A DNA stretch of 64,000 nucleotides, from assembly GCF_000011645.1 (NCBI RefSeq), contig NC_006270.3:2849501-2913500 (forward strand). The letters are read 5' to 3'. How positions within the stretch are numbered: the stretch's first letter is position 1; each line of letters opens with the position of its first letter. Positions 16,046 through 24,127 of this stretch are shown piece after piece. Under the pieces are notes generated by a model. The model was not told where the DNA came from and did no database searches. It worked only from the letters and a program-made list of their open reading frames with translations. The translations under genes were made by a program, and so were the position numbers. The DNA comes from Bacillus licheniformis DSM 13 = ATCC 14580 (GTDB taxonomy: Bacteria > Bacillota > Bacilli > Bacillales > Bacillaceae).

Positions 16046-16430
16046 TCAGATTATCCCGAGAGCTGTCGCAAGATTGTAAATGGCCCGCCGTTTGACCTGA
16101 TAGCATTTGTCCTTTTTCAACCCCATCTCCATATAAATCTCAATGTCCTTTATTTTTTGGGGAGAGAGATACTTGGCCTTTATGATCTTTAATTCATCAC
16201 CATCAAGGCTTTGTTTAAGCGCCCTGTCCATCTGACAAACTTTCAATTCATTTAAAGAGTGCTGATCCCTGAGCTGCAGGAAAAGGTTATTCATCCCGGC
16301 CGCTTCCCGTTCTTTCCGGTTTTCAAGCTGAACCTTTAAAGCCTTATATCTTTTTAGCTCCCTTATAATCGTATTTCTGACTTCTTTTTCGTCTATAGGC
16401 GGCAGAAAAAGTCAGTTGTGTAGCTGACAT
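16046..16430 (-). pseudogene. ArpU-family phage late transcription regulator with a 5' frameshift
   Basis: The main frame reads back from the stop at 16046 well past the ATG at 16294. It gives PPIDEKEVRNTIIRELKRYK and ends YQVKRRAIYNLATALGII, typical of ArpU-like phage regulators of about 125-140 residues. The natural start is the ATG at 16430 (MSATQLTF), which has a perfect AGGAGGG at ideal spacing but lies in another frame. Removing one T from the TTTTT run right after codon 8 joins them as MSATQLTF-LPPIDEKEV. Thus a single-base insertion in a homopolymer has silenced the gene. A downstream restart is possible. Confidence 0.8.
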
Positions 16431-16489
16431 GCTAAATCCCTCCTAAAAACAAATTAGACACCAATAAACGTATATACAACGTCAATTTG

Positions 16490-16515
16490 GTGTCCGCAGG
16501 CTCTCCGTCTTGGAC
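16490..16515. repeat. 26-bp direct repeat, copy 2
   Basis: Exact copy of 11773-11798, 4.7 kb away in the same orientation. It lies just upstream of the arpU promoter region, where an inverted repeat, GACACCAA...TTGGTGTC, spans 16459-16497. Confidence 0.85.
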
Positions 16516-16542
16516 CAATATAAATTCCTGAATCCATCAGAC

Positions 16543-16689
16543 TTAATTGTTGTTTCTCTCAAATAATTTCATTTCGATGGTAATTCGATCCCTCACTCGC
16601 TTTTTCGGCGTATTTACCGGAGGCTTCTGCGCCGTAGTCAAATCGGAAAAATCTTCGTCGATTGTGAAAATCGGTTTCTTTTTCGTCAA
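16543..16689 (-). CDS. Small basic protein, unknown
   Basis: 48 codons from a TTG at 16689 with AGGAGG at good spacing. The protein begins MTKKKPIFTIDEDFSDL and ends RDRITIEMKLFERNNN. It is hydrophilic, with no signal or membrane segment. A 6-1-6 dyad, TTGAAC-G-GTTCAA, lies about 30 bp upstream (near 16717-16729) and may be an operator. The position at the edge of the island, next to the attachment tRNA, suggests a phage early or regulatory gene. I do not recognise the family. Confidence 0.5.
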   Translation of the reverse strand: MTKKKPIFTIDEDFSDLTTAQKPPVNTPKKRVRDRITIEMKLFERNNN

Positions 16690-16810
16690 CAAAAAACGCC
16701 TCCTACTTCGTTAAATTGAACGGTTCAAAATTGCGTCGGTTTTTTAATTGACCGTTACATTTAACGAGTAGAAAGCGTATGATGACGGGCTTTATCGCCC
16801 CATTACGTGA

Positions 16811-16884
<74 letters not shown>

Positions 16885-16965
16885 ATGATGTTGTTTTGTT
16901 TCGCTTTAACTATCAGCGACAAGATTTATTATATGCGGATCGGGACATAAAGTCAACAACTTTTT

Positions 16966-17000
16966 AGAATTTTTTTCTTCACGAGGAAGAAAAAAATTCT
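16966..17000. terminator. Perfect 15-bp hairpin between ysnB and tRNA-Arg
   Basis: AGAATTTTTTTCTTC, a 5-nt loop and its exact complement. It lies 3 bp past the ysnB stop codon. It is AT-rich and could end the rph-ysnA-ysnB transcript. Confidence 0.6.
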
Positions 17001-17003
17001 TCC

Positions 17004-17525
17004 TCATGAATGTGCTGGCAATTGTACATGGTTCGTCAGGCTTTCGACTTCCCGGCCGTCCAAGTCATAATAGCGAACCGTTGCATTGTCTTTGTCAATG
17101 TTTAGTATAGCATAAGTTTTTTCTTTCCGCACCCGCGGAAGGCGGATGCTGCCGGGGTTGATCAGCAGTTTTCCGTCCATCAGCTCGCTTCCCGCGATGT
17201 GGGAATGGCCGAAACAGATGATATCGGCGCCGAGCTCTTCAGCCCGGTAGTACACATTTAAAAGCGACTGTTTAATGCCGTATAAATGCCCGTGTGTGAA
17301 AAAAAGCTTTCTCGATCCGGCGGGAACGACGATTTCGTCTTTGAACTCCCCGTAAAAATCGCAGTTTCCTTTTACCGTTAAGTAAGAGGAAAGCGCGGGA
17401 TGGGAAGGGTCCAATTCAGAATCCCCGCAATGGATGATGAGATCTGTTTCCTTCCCGTGCCGCTCAGCGATCATTTCCAGTTCGTCTTCAAGGCCGTGGC
17501 TGTCGCTGACAATCAGAACCTTCAT
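17004..17525 (-). CDS. ysnB: YfcE/MJ0936-type metallophosphoesterase
   Basis: 173-residue calcineurin-like phosphodiesterase. Metal ligands are visible: VSDSHG near residue 7, IIHCGDSE near residue 33, VKGNCD near residue 51, FTHGHLYG near residue 76, and CFGHSHIAG near residue 100. Homologues hydrolyse phosphodiesters in vitro, but the natural substrate is unknown. It follows ysnA with a 16-bp gap, so it belongs to the rph-ysnA-ysnB operon as in B. subtilis. Confidence 0.93.
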   Translation of the reverse strand: MKVLIVSDSHGLEDELEMIAERHGKETDLIIHCGDSELDPSHPALSSYLTVKGNCDFYGEFKDEIVVPAGSRKLFFTHGHLYGIKQSLLNVYYRAEELGADIICFGHSHIAGSELMDGKLLINPGSIRLPRVRKEKTYAILNIDKDNATVRYYDLDGREVESLTNHVQLPAHS

Positions 17526-17541
17526 GATCGGCCCTCCTCCT

Positions 17542-18132
17542 TTACGCTTGATCCAATAAAGCGGACAGCTTTTTCAGCGCTTCCGCTCTGTGGCTGATTT
17601 TGTTCTTTTCGCCGCTTGAGAGCTCGGCCATCGTTTGATCTTTGTCTTTGACGAGAAAAACCGGGTCGTAGCCGAAGCCGTTTGTGCCGCGCGGCTCTTC
17701 GGTAATGTACCCTTCCACAGAACCTTCGACCGTTTTCGTTTCCTGTCCGGGAATGCATATTGCGAGCGCGCATCTGAACCTCGCGGAACGGTCTTCTTTT
17801 TCCACCCCTTCGAGCTCTTTCAATAGCTTTTTCAGATTGGCGAGATCGTTTTTCTCTTCTCCTGCATAGCGGGCCGAGTATACGCCGGGGCTGCCGCCGA
17901 GATAGTCGACAGACAGGCCGGAGTCGTCGGCAATCACGATTTTTCCGGTTTCTTTCGAAATTGTTTCCGCTTTAATCACAGCGTTTTCTTCAAAAGTCTG
18001 CCCGGTTTCTTCGATTTCGGGTGTATAGCCGATGTCCAGTAAAGATTTGACATCGTAGCCCCTCGGTTCAAGCATCGCTTTGAATTCCCTGACTTTCCCT
18101 TCGTTTTTCGTGGCAATGATGACTTCCTTCAT
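17542..18132 (-). CDS. ysnA: dITP/XTP pyrophosphatase (RdgB/HAM1 family)
   Basis: 196 residues. It removes deaminated purine nucleotides (ITP, dITP, XTP) from the pool by hydrolysis to monophosphate and pyrophosphate. Signature motifs are the N-terminal IATKNEGKVREF, ADDSGLSVDYLGG near residue 68, and the substrate-binding GTNGFGYDPVFLV and SHRAEALKKL near the C-terminus. It lies between rph and ysnB, so it is co-transcribed with RNase PH. The length matches the family. Confidence 0.96.
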   Translation of the reverse strand: MKEVIIATKNEGKVREFKAMLEPRGYDVKSLLDIGYTPEIEETGQTFEENAVIKAETISKETGKIVIADDSGLSVDYLGGSPGVYSARYAGEEKNDLANLKKLLKELEGVEKEDRSARFRCALAICIPGQETKTVEGSVEGYITEEPRGTNGFGYDPVFLVKDKDQTMAELSSGEKNKISHRAEALKKLSALLDQA

Positions 18133-18153
18133 CGTGTATCAGCCTTTCTCATG

Positions 18154-18894
18154 TTATTGTTGAATAGATAATGCAACGTCGCCGAGCACTTCTTTCTGCT
18201 TTTCGAGGAGTTCGGCGATCCCTTTTTCAGCCAGCTCTAAAAGCCCGTCCAGTTCACTTCTTGAGAATGTCGCTTCCTCTCCTGTTCCCTGAAGTTCGAC
18301 AAAGCGGCCTTCGCCTGTCATGACGACGTTCATATCAACCTCAGCTGCAGAATCTTCCTGGTAGTTCAAATCAAGGATCAATCCTTTTTCCTTATCGATG
18401 CCCACTGAAGTGGCAGCCAAAAAGTCGGTGATCGGCATCTCCTTCAGCGCGCCTTTTTCGACGAGTCTTCCGACGGCAAGCGCCATGGCGGTGAATGCTC
18501 CGGTAATCGACGCAGTTCTCGTACCTCCGTCCGCCTGAATGACGTCGCAGTCGATCCAGATCGTCCGCTCACCGAGCTTTTCCAAATCAACAACCGCCCG
18601 AAGAGCTCGTCCGATCAGCCGTTGGATTTCCATCGTCCGCCCGGAGATTTTCCCTTTTGACGATTCCCTGATCGTCCTTTGGTTCGTGGCCCGCGGCAGC
18701 ATGCTGTATTCCGCGGTGATCCAGCCCTTCCCTTCTCCTCTCAAAAAGGGCGGTACGCGGTCTTCCACAGACGCGTTGCATATCACCTTTGTCCCGCCGA
18801 CTGTAATCAGGACCGATCCTTCCGGATGCGTAATAAAGTCGAGGTCCATTGTGACAGGGCGCAGTTCATTGTTTTTTCTTCCATCGTATCTCAT
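18154..18894 (-). CDS. rph: Ribonuclease PH
   Basis: 246 residues, phosphorolytic 3'-5' exoribonuclease that trims tRNA precursors. Motifs include RYDGRKNNELRPV at the N-terminus, AEYSMLPRATNQR, the phosphate site GRALRAVVDLEKLGERT, and DCDVIQADGGTRTASITGAF. A full-length active-looking copy heads the rph-ysnA-ysnB operon behind gerM. The short spacing to ysnA (21 bp) supports co-transcription. Confidence 0.97.
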   Translation of the reverse strand: MRYDGRKNNELRPVTMDLDFITHPEGSVLITVGGTKVICNASVEDRVPPFLRGEGKGWITAEYSMLPRATNQRTIRESSKGKISGRTMEIQRLIGRALRAVVDLEKLGERTIWIDCDVIQADGGTRTASITGAFTAMALAVGRLVEKGALKEMPITDFLAATSVGIDKEKGLILDLNYQEDSAAEVDMNVVMTGEGRFVELQGTGEEATFSRSELDGLLELAEKGIAELLEKQKEVLGDVALSIQQ

Positions 18895-18961
18895 TTTTTA
18901 CCTCCGATTGTATGTACATAAACCTTTCACAATCATTCCGCTCTTCCAAAAAGCTGAATAA

Positions 18962-18999
18962 AGAAAGAGGCAGCTTTGATCGCTCACCTCTTTTTCTAT
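18962..18999 (-). terminator. Hairpin after gerM
   Basis: On the minus strand AAAGAGGTGAGC...GCTGCCTCTTT followed by CTTTATTC. An imperfect stem, probably a weak terminator between gerM and rph. Confidence 0.55.
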
Positions 19000-19019
19000 A
19001 GTATATCAAAAATTTCGGC

Positions 19020-20129
19020 TTAAAAACTACCTGTGTTCACCTTGCTCGGTCTTGAAACCGGCTTGGAAAGCTTTTCTCCTTTTTCATTCACGAGCTCGGA
19101 TTTTCCGTTCACGGTAACCGACACACTTTTCACATCAGGCAGTTCGGTTAATGTCAACACGATACTGTTTAACACTTCATCCGATATCACTTTTTTCTGG
19201 CCGTCGGCACTTCCGTAGATCGCTTCGTTAAAGTCGAGGGTTACATGGCCGTCTTCAATCTTCGGCTTGTTTTCAAGCTTGACGTCGCCCTGGAAATCGG
19301 AGAGCAGGCCGCTTTTATTGTCCGGTCCTTCAGTCAGCTCTTTAATCGCCGCCGTCACCTGATCTTTTTCTTTTGCAGACGTCCGCTTTGTCACCGGAAC
19401 GTAATATGTGCCTTTATCTGATTCAGCCAAATAATAGACGGTGACCGGCTGTGTCGCCGTTATATCTGTCACACCCGCCGTGTCGAGGTTAATGCCGTCC
19501 TCGCGGCTGAGTTCTTCTGAAATCGGCGTGCCGTTAACAGGCATTTCTTTCAAATCATGGCCGTTCATGCGGAGCTTCACTTTATCAATCGAGTTAAACT
19601 GCGTTAACGTCCATGTAATCGCCTGTACGATTTTTTGCTCATCTTCAGCTTTATAGTTTTTAAATTCATTTGAGAAATCAGCGATCGCTGTTCCGTCTTC
19701 TTTAATATCAACATTGACCGTTGTATCCGCCGGCAGCACGGCTCTGAATCCGTTTGGCAGGATGTTTGAAACAGGGCCGCCTTCAACGAGGTATTCAAGC
19801 GCTTGTTTAGCCGTCCCTTCCTGCTTTGGCAGCGGCAGCGTCTGCGCTGTCACATAGCCGTTCTTATCAATGAGATAAAGCTCTCTCATGACCGTATCGC
19901 CCGTTTGAGCGGCTTTATCGTCGCTTGTCGTTTTGCTGCCTTTGTCTTCTGTTTTATCTTTGGTTTTGTCTGTTTTGTCTTGCTCCTTCTCCTCTTTTAC
20001 ATATGTGATGTCCTGCGGCGGATCTATCTCCTCTGAGGCTTGATCTGACTGAAATATTCCGCACCCGGAAAGAAGCAGCGCGGAGGCCGTAACCGTAACC
20101 GCGATTCCTTTCATTCCTTTTTTCAGCAT
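19020..20129 (-). CDS. gerM: GerM spore lipoprotein
   Basis: 369 residues. A lipoprotein signal ending LLLSGC places the anchor Cys near residue 23. A charged low-complexity linker follows (KEEKEQDKTDKTKDKTEDKG), then two GerMN domains, about 85-195 and 225-345. Each has the pattern NGYVTAQTLPLP or similar, a TAKQALEYLVEGG-like helix, and a strand with DFSNEF or DFNEAIYG. GerM is made in the mother cell during sporulation, helps stabilise the SpoIIIA-SpoIIQ zone, and is needed for germination. It lies between racE and rph as in B. subtilis. Confidence 0.95.
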   Translation of the reverse strand: MLKKGMKGIAVTVTASALLLSGCGIFQSDQASEEIDPPQDITYVKEEKEQDKTDKTKDKTEDKGSKTTSDDKAAQTGDTVMRELYLIDKNGYVTAQTLPLPKQEGTAKQALEYLVEGGPVSNILPNGFRAVLPADTTVNVDIKEDGTAIADFSNEFKNYKAEDEQKIVQAITWTLTQFNSIDKVKLRMNGHDLKEMPVNGTPISEELSREDGINLDTAGVTDITATQPVTVYYLAESDKGTYYVPVTKRTSAKEKDQVTAAIKELTEGPDNKSGLLSDFQGDVKLENKPKIEDGHVTLDFNEAIYGSADGQKKVISDEVLNSIVLTLTELPDVKSVSVTVNGKSELVNEKGEKLSKPVSRPSKVNTGSF

Positions 20130-20250
20130 ACTTTTCCCTCCTAAGGCAGTTTGTACTATTATGTATACGAGCCCGTTTTTGAATTAGACCGCTTTTTAAA
20201 AAAATCCCTCTGAATACAAAAAACCTTTTCTTTAAAAGAAAAGGCCATGA

Positions 20251-20282
20251 AAAAAGCTGCCGTTTGCATGTGCGGCAGCTTT
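20251..20282 (-). terminator. Terminator of racE
   Basis: AAGCTGCCGCACATGCAAACGGCAGCTT read on the minus strand, followed by a T run. It overlaps the racE stop codon. A second palindrome, CCTTTTCTTTAAAAGAAAAGG, follows at about 20224-20244. Confidence 0.85.
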
Positions 20283-21099
20283 ATTTTACAGCGGTCTCCT
20301 GAAGAGAAATGCTTTCCACATTTTTCACTTCGTATCCAAACCAATCGTTTGCAATTTTTGTGAAGCGGGCACGCTCCCCAGTTGTTAAAAACAAGTGTTC
20401 CGGCGGTTCCGCCGTTTTGCTTAATAAACCGTTGTATGACAAGATCGTGCTGACTTCCCTGGCCGTTTCATCTCCGGAGGAAATGATGTTGACGCGCTCT
20501 CCCATATAGCGCTGAATCGGCTCTTTTAAAATCGGATAATGCGTACATCCGAGAATCAGCGTATCGATTGATGAATCTCTGAGCGGGTGCAGTGACGTCC
20601 TGACGATTTCATCAGCCGTCTCATCCAAAAATTTGCCGCTTTCCACAAACGGGACAAACATTGGGCAAGCCAGATTTTCCACCGTTAAATCTCCGTTCAG
20701 CGAAAGAAGCGCTTCTTCGTATGCGCCGCTTTTGATCGTGTTTTCCGTTCCGATTACGCCGATTCGCTGGTTTTCCGTCACTTTAATCGCGGTTCTGGCT
20801 CCGGGCTGCACCACGCCGATGACGGGTATCGCAACTTCCCTGCTGATTTCCTCTAGCGCGATGGCCGTTGCTGTATTGCAGGCGATCACGAGCATTTTAA
20901 TATGGTGGCGGGATAACAGATAATTTGTCATTTCCCATGTATATGACAGGACTTCTTTTCTGTCCCTCGGTCCGTATGGACACCTTTTCGTGTCTCCAAG
21001 ATATATAATTTTTTCTTTCGGCAGCTGCCTCATGATTTCTTTTGCAACGGTTAAACCGCCGACTCCCGAATCAATGACTCCTATCGGTTGATCCAACAA
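20281..21099 (-). CDS. racE: Glutamate racemase
   Basis: 272 residues. It converts L- to D-glutamate for peptidoglycan and, in licheniformis-type bacilli, for gamma-polyglutamate. The two catalytic cysteines are in ACNTATA near residue 74 and GCTHYPIL near residue 184. The N-terminus GVIDSGVGGLTVAKE is characteristic. It follows ysmB with a 7-bp gap. Length and motifs fit RacE/MurI. Confidence 0.97.
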   Translation of the reverse strand: MLDQPIGVIDSGVGGLTVAKEIMRQLPKEKIIYLGDTKRCPYGPRDRKEVLSYTWEMTNYLLSRHHIKMLVIACNTATAIALEEISREVAIPVIGVVQPGARTAIKVTENQRIGVIGTENTIKSGAYEEALLSLNGDLTVENLACPMFVPFVESGKFLDETADEIVRTSLHPLRDSSIDTLILGCTHYPILKEPIQRYMGERVNIISSGDETAREVSTILSYNGLLSKTAEPPEHLFLTTGERARFTKIANDWFGYEVKNVESISLQETAVK

Positions 21100-21106
21100 A
21101 ATCGCC

Positions 21107-21550
21107 TCATTTTCTGTTCATTTCCTGCTGAAGTTTAATTAATAATTTTTCAAACGCGGCTGTTTCTTCCTCGGAAAACGCCTCTAACATGTCTTCTAAA
21201 TAGTCCTGCCTTTTTTGAATGACCTCCTGGATGATCCGCTCTCCTTCCGATAGAAGATGAATGCGGACTACGCGCCTGTCGGACGGATCTTTAACCCGTT
21301 CAACGAGGTTGTTTTTCTCCATTCGGTCAATTAAATCCGTTGTGGTGCTGCACGCCAGGTACATCTTTTGTGATAACTCGCCGATCGTCATATCCCCGTA
21401 TTCATACAGCCATTGAAGACCGACAAACTGGGGAGGGGTAATCGTATATTGGGTGAGAATTTCTCTTCCTTTTTGTTTAATGATGCCCGCAATATGGCGG
21501 AGTGATTTTTCAATGTCCGCTATGTGATTCAAAGAAGCATTCGAATTCAT
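21107..21550 (-). CDS. ysmB: MarR-family transcriptional regulator
   Basis: 147 residues with a winged helix. The recognition region is LSQKMYLACSTTTDLIDRME and the wing is VERVKDPSDRRVVRIHLL, with dimerisation helices at both ends. The natural ligand is unknown. It precedes racE in the same operon, as in B. subtilis. It is preceded by an AT-rich gap that separates it from gerE. Confidence 0.92.
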   Translation of the reverse strand: MNSNASLNHIADIEKSLRHIAGIIKQKGREILTQYTITPPQFVGLQWLYEYGDMTIGELSQKMYLACSTTTDLIDRMEKNNLVERVKDPSDRRVVRIHLLSEGERIIQEVIQKRQDYLEDMLEAFSEEETAAFEKLLIKLQQEMNRK

Positions 21551-21668
21551 TTTCTCTACCTCGCTCGACTCGTTGTTTTGTTTTCAAAACACTTGAGTCT
21601 ATTTTCCTTCTTTTCTACACAAATTGCAAGACTTCAACATGAATATACAAATTGCTCTTGAAAAAACA

Positions 21669-21713
21669 AATAACCGGTTCCCTTCTTGATACAAGAAGGA
21701 ACACCGGCTCAAT
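21669..21713 (-). terminator. Terminator of gerE
   Basis: A long near-perfect stem, GCCGGTGTTCCTTCTTG with AAGAAGGGAACCGGT, around a TATC loop, then TATTTGTTTTTTC on the minus strand. Confidence 0.85.
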
Positions 21714-21938
21714 TTAGAGCTCTAGCTCACCCATTCGAAGAAGTTCAACAACAGCTTGCGAACGGCCTTTCACTCCCAATTTTTGCATTGCATTGGAAAT
21801 GTGATTACGTACAGTCTTTTCACTTATAAAGAGCTCGCTTGCGATTTCCTTTGTTGTCTTGTCTTGAACGAGCAATTCGAACACTTCTCTTTCTCTTTTT
21901 GTTAGCAGCGGCTTTGATTGAAACTCTTTCTCCTTCAA
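21714..21938 (-). CDS. gerE: GerE, LuxR-type regulator of late sporulation
   Basis: 74 residues, essentially only a LuxR helix-turn-helix: LTKREREVFELLVQDKTTKE, IASELFISEKTVRNHISNAM, VKGRSQAVVELLRMGELEL. It starts at a TTG (21938) after AAGGAGGG. GerE acts in the mother cell with sigma-K to activate and repress coat genes. The 175-bp gap upstream is where a sigma-K promoter should lie, but I could not place one with confidence. The sequence is nearly invariant across bacilli. Confidence 0.97.
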   Translation of the reverse strand: MKEKEFQSKPLLTKREREVFELLVQDKTTKEIASELFISEKTVRNHISNAMQKLGVKGRSQAVVELLRMGELEL

Positions 21939-22113
21939 GTATTGTAACCCTCCTTGCTAAGGTGAGAGCTGATCTGAAACGAATGGGTTTCGATATAGTC
22001 GTGATATCATATGAAACATACGCAAGGTCGGTGACGTTTCTGACGGAGAAAAGGGTTCCCTCAAACACCTATTTTTCAAATCATGACACAGGCATCGTTT
22101 CAGGGCTGAACTT

Positions 22114-22812
22114 CTAAGGAAGACATTTTAAAATCCAGGAGATCAGCCGCCATCTCTTCGTAATATATGCGTGCGTCTTCTTCTTCTGCACAGCGCTGAT
22201 GATTTGTGCAGCCGCTTTTTCGGGCGAAGCCGTCCAAAACAGATGATCACCTTTTGCAAGAGCCGTGTCCACGAAGCCGGGCTGAATTTCGGTGACCGCA
22301 ATTTCATCGCAACCGAGTTTTTTCACTTTTTGACGAAGTCCTTTTAAATAATTTGAAACGAATGCTTTTGAAGCGGCGTAGGTGACGGCCCCTCCGTTTC
22401 CTCTCAGCGCGGCGATGGATGAAATGCCGACTAAATGCCCTCTCCCGTTTTTGATAAAATGCTCCATCAACACGTTCGAGCAGGACACAAATCCCGTCAC
22501 ATTGACATCGATCGTTTCCTTTTCTTTGCTCCAATCCATTTCGCTTTCCAAATATCCAACACCTGAACAGATGAAGACTGCGTCTGCCCCATTCATCTCA
22601 TCAAGCAGTTCTTTCAACAGTATAGGCGAGTGTTCGCTGTCGGCTGTATCGATCTTTTTAATGTATGAAGGTCCAGGGAGGTCGTCGCGCAATTTGGCTA
22701 GCAGCTCATACCGTCTTGCAGCAAGACCGACCTCCACTCCTCCGGCTGACAGCTGCTTGGCAAGCGCATTGCCAATTCCGGAACTCGCGCCGATGATTAT
22801 CGCTTTTTTCAT
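22114..22812 (-). CDS. Short-chain dehydrogenase/reductase
   Basis: 232-residue SDR. The NAD(P)-binding TGxxxGxG-type motif is IIGASSGIGNALAKQL at the N-terminus. The NAG-like motif is CSGVGYLE near residue 85. Catalytic Ser is in GISSIAALRG and the Tyr-Lys pair in TYAASKAFVSNYLKGLR. The substrate is unknown. A gene at this spot is not present in B. subtilis 168, which has ysmA directly before gerE. It lies 18 bp from ysmA in the same direction, so the two may share a transcript and possibly an acyl-type substrate, which is inference. Confidence 0.88.
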   Translation of the reverse strand: MKKAIIIGASSGIGNALAKQLSAGGVEVGLAARRYELLAKLRDDLPGPSYIKKIDTADSEHSPILLKELLDEMNGADAVFICSGVGYLESEMDWSKEKETIDVNVTGFVSCSNVLMEHFIKNGRGHLVGISSIAALRGNGGAVTYAASKAFVSNYLKGLRQKVKKLGCDEIAVTEIQPGFVDTALAKGDHLFWTASPEKAAAQIISAVQKKKTHAYITKRWRLISWILKCLP

Positions 22813-22829
22813 TTTCCTCTCCCTGTCAA

Positions 22830-23309
22830 TTATTTCTCAGGAAATGAGTTATTGCCAAGCAGTTTTGCTTTTTGTTCGTCTGTCCATTTCACGGGTTTAC
22901 CCGTATCTTTCGCAATTTGCACCATAACCGCCAGTCCTGTAAAGCAAAGGCCGCCTTCCCCATTTTTCGCTGCGTAATGGAGGGTGAGCGAGGCGTTGCC
23001 GACAGATGCTGTTTTGACGCCGATTTTTAAACGTTCATGAAGCATGACCTGCTGAAAATAGTCGCATTGCTGGCTCGCCACGACGGGAATGGCCGCGCTC
23101 TTCCCGTCTGAAAGGCGGTCCATGACGCCCAGGTGCTTGAAATAGGAAATCCTCGCTTCTTCGAAGTAGACAAACGGTGTGACATTGTTCATATGACCGA
23201 ACATGTCCGTTTCTGAAAAACGGACGGAAACTTCATCAAAAAAAGAAAATGACTGACACCATGTGTCAAACGGTTCTTCGATATATCCCGGCAATTTCAA
23301 TGTTTTCAT
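22830..23309 (-). CDS. ysmA: Acyl-CoA thioesterase-like hotdog protein
   Basis: 159 residues of the 4-hydroxybenzoyl-CoA thioesterase type. VRFSETDMFGHMNNVTPFVYF carries the Asp and the helix entry typical of the YbgC-like hotdog fold, and RISYFKHLGV follows. The C-terminal half has SLTLHYAAKNGEG. The substrate is unknown. It sits between the SDR gene and sdhB, as ysmA does in B. subtilis. Confidence 0.88.
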   Translation of the reverse strand: MKTLKLPGYIEEPFDTWCQSFSFFDEVSVRFSETDMFGHMNNVTPFVYFEEARISYFKHLGVMDRLSDGKSAAIPVVASQQCDYFQQVMLHERLKIGVKTASVGNASLTLHYAAKNGEGGLCFTGLAVMVQIAKDTGKPVKWTDEQKAKLLGNNSFPEK

Positions 23310-23324
23310 CCCCTTTGATCATGA

Positions 23325-23357
23325 AAACACCTCTTCGGTTTGAAGAGGTGCGTTTTT
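23325..23357 (-). terminator. Terminator of sdhCAB
   Basis: CACCTCTTC, 5-nt loop and GAAGAGGTG followed by TTTTC on the minus strand. It lies between sdhB and ysmA. Confidence 0.7.
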
Positions 23358-23362
23358 TCGTG

Positions 23363-24127
23363 TTATTCCGTGTTGTCGCTTCCGAAGAAGTTTTTAAACG
23401 CCTGAACGGTCGTATCCCTGTTTAATGCAGCGATTGAGGTTGTGAGCGGGATGCCTTTCGGACACGACTGCACGCAGTTTTGCGAGTTGCCGCATTCGGC
23501 CAGTCCGCCGTCTCCCATAATCGCTTCAAGCCGTTCAGATTTGTTCATCGCTCCCGTCGGATGGGTGTTGAATAAGCGAACTTGCGAGAGCGGTGCAGGT
23601 CCCATAAAGTTTGTTTTATCGTTCACGTTCGGACAAGCTTCAAGACACACGCCGCAAGTCATGCATTTTGACAGCTCATAAGCCCACTGACGTCTTCTTT
23701 CAGGCATTCTCGGTCCCGGTCCGAGATCATATGTGCCGTCGATCGGCACCCATGCTTTGACTTTCTTTAACGAATCAAACATGCGGCTCCGATCCACTTG
23801 AAGGTCGCGGACAACCGGGAATGTTTTCATCGGTTCAAGGCGGATCGGCTGCTCAAGCTGGTCGATCAGCGCTGTACAGGACTGTCTCGGCTTGCCGTTG
23901 ATCACCATGGAGCAAGCGCCGCACACTTCCTCGAGACAGTTCATATCCCAAGCAATCGGCGACGTTTTTTCTCCCTTTGCATTCACCGGGTTCCTTCTGA
24001 TTTCCATCAAAGCGGAAATCACGTTCATATTCGGACGGTATGGAATTTCAAACTCTTCCTGGTAAGGATTAGAATCCGATGTATCCTGACGAGTGATGAT
24101 AAACTTGATTGTCTTATTTTCACTCAT
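23363..24127 (-). CDS. sdhB: Succinate dehydrogenase iron-sulfur subunit
   Basis: 254 residues. It relays electrons from FAD to the membrane cytochrome through three clusters. The [2Fe-2S] ligands lie in CLEEVCGACSM plus a later Cys (RQSC). The [4Fe-4S] and [3Fe-4S] ligands are in CMTCGVCLEACP and NCVQSCPKGIP. The start overlaps the sdhA stop codon by 4 bp. It is the last gene of the sdhCAB operon. Confidence 0.98.
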   Translation of the reverse strand: MSENKTIKFIITRQDTSDSNPYQEEFEIPYRPNMNVISALMEIRRNPVNAKGEKTSPIAWDMNCLEEVCGACSMVINGKPRQSCTALIDQLEQPIRLEPMKTFPVVRDLQVDRSRMFDSLKKVKAWVPIDGTYDLGPGPRMPERRRQWAYELSKCMTCGVCLEACPNVNDKTNFMGPAPLSQVRLFNTHPTGAMNKSERLEAIMGDGGLAECGNSQNCVQSCPKGIPLTTSIAALNRDTTVQAFKNFFGSDNTE

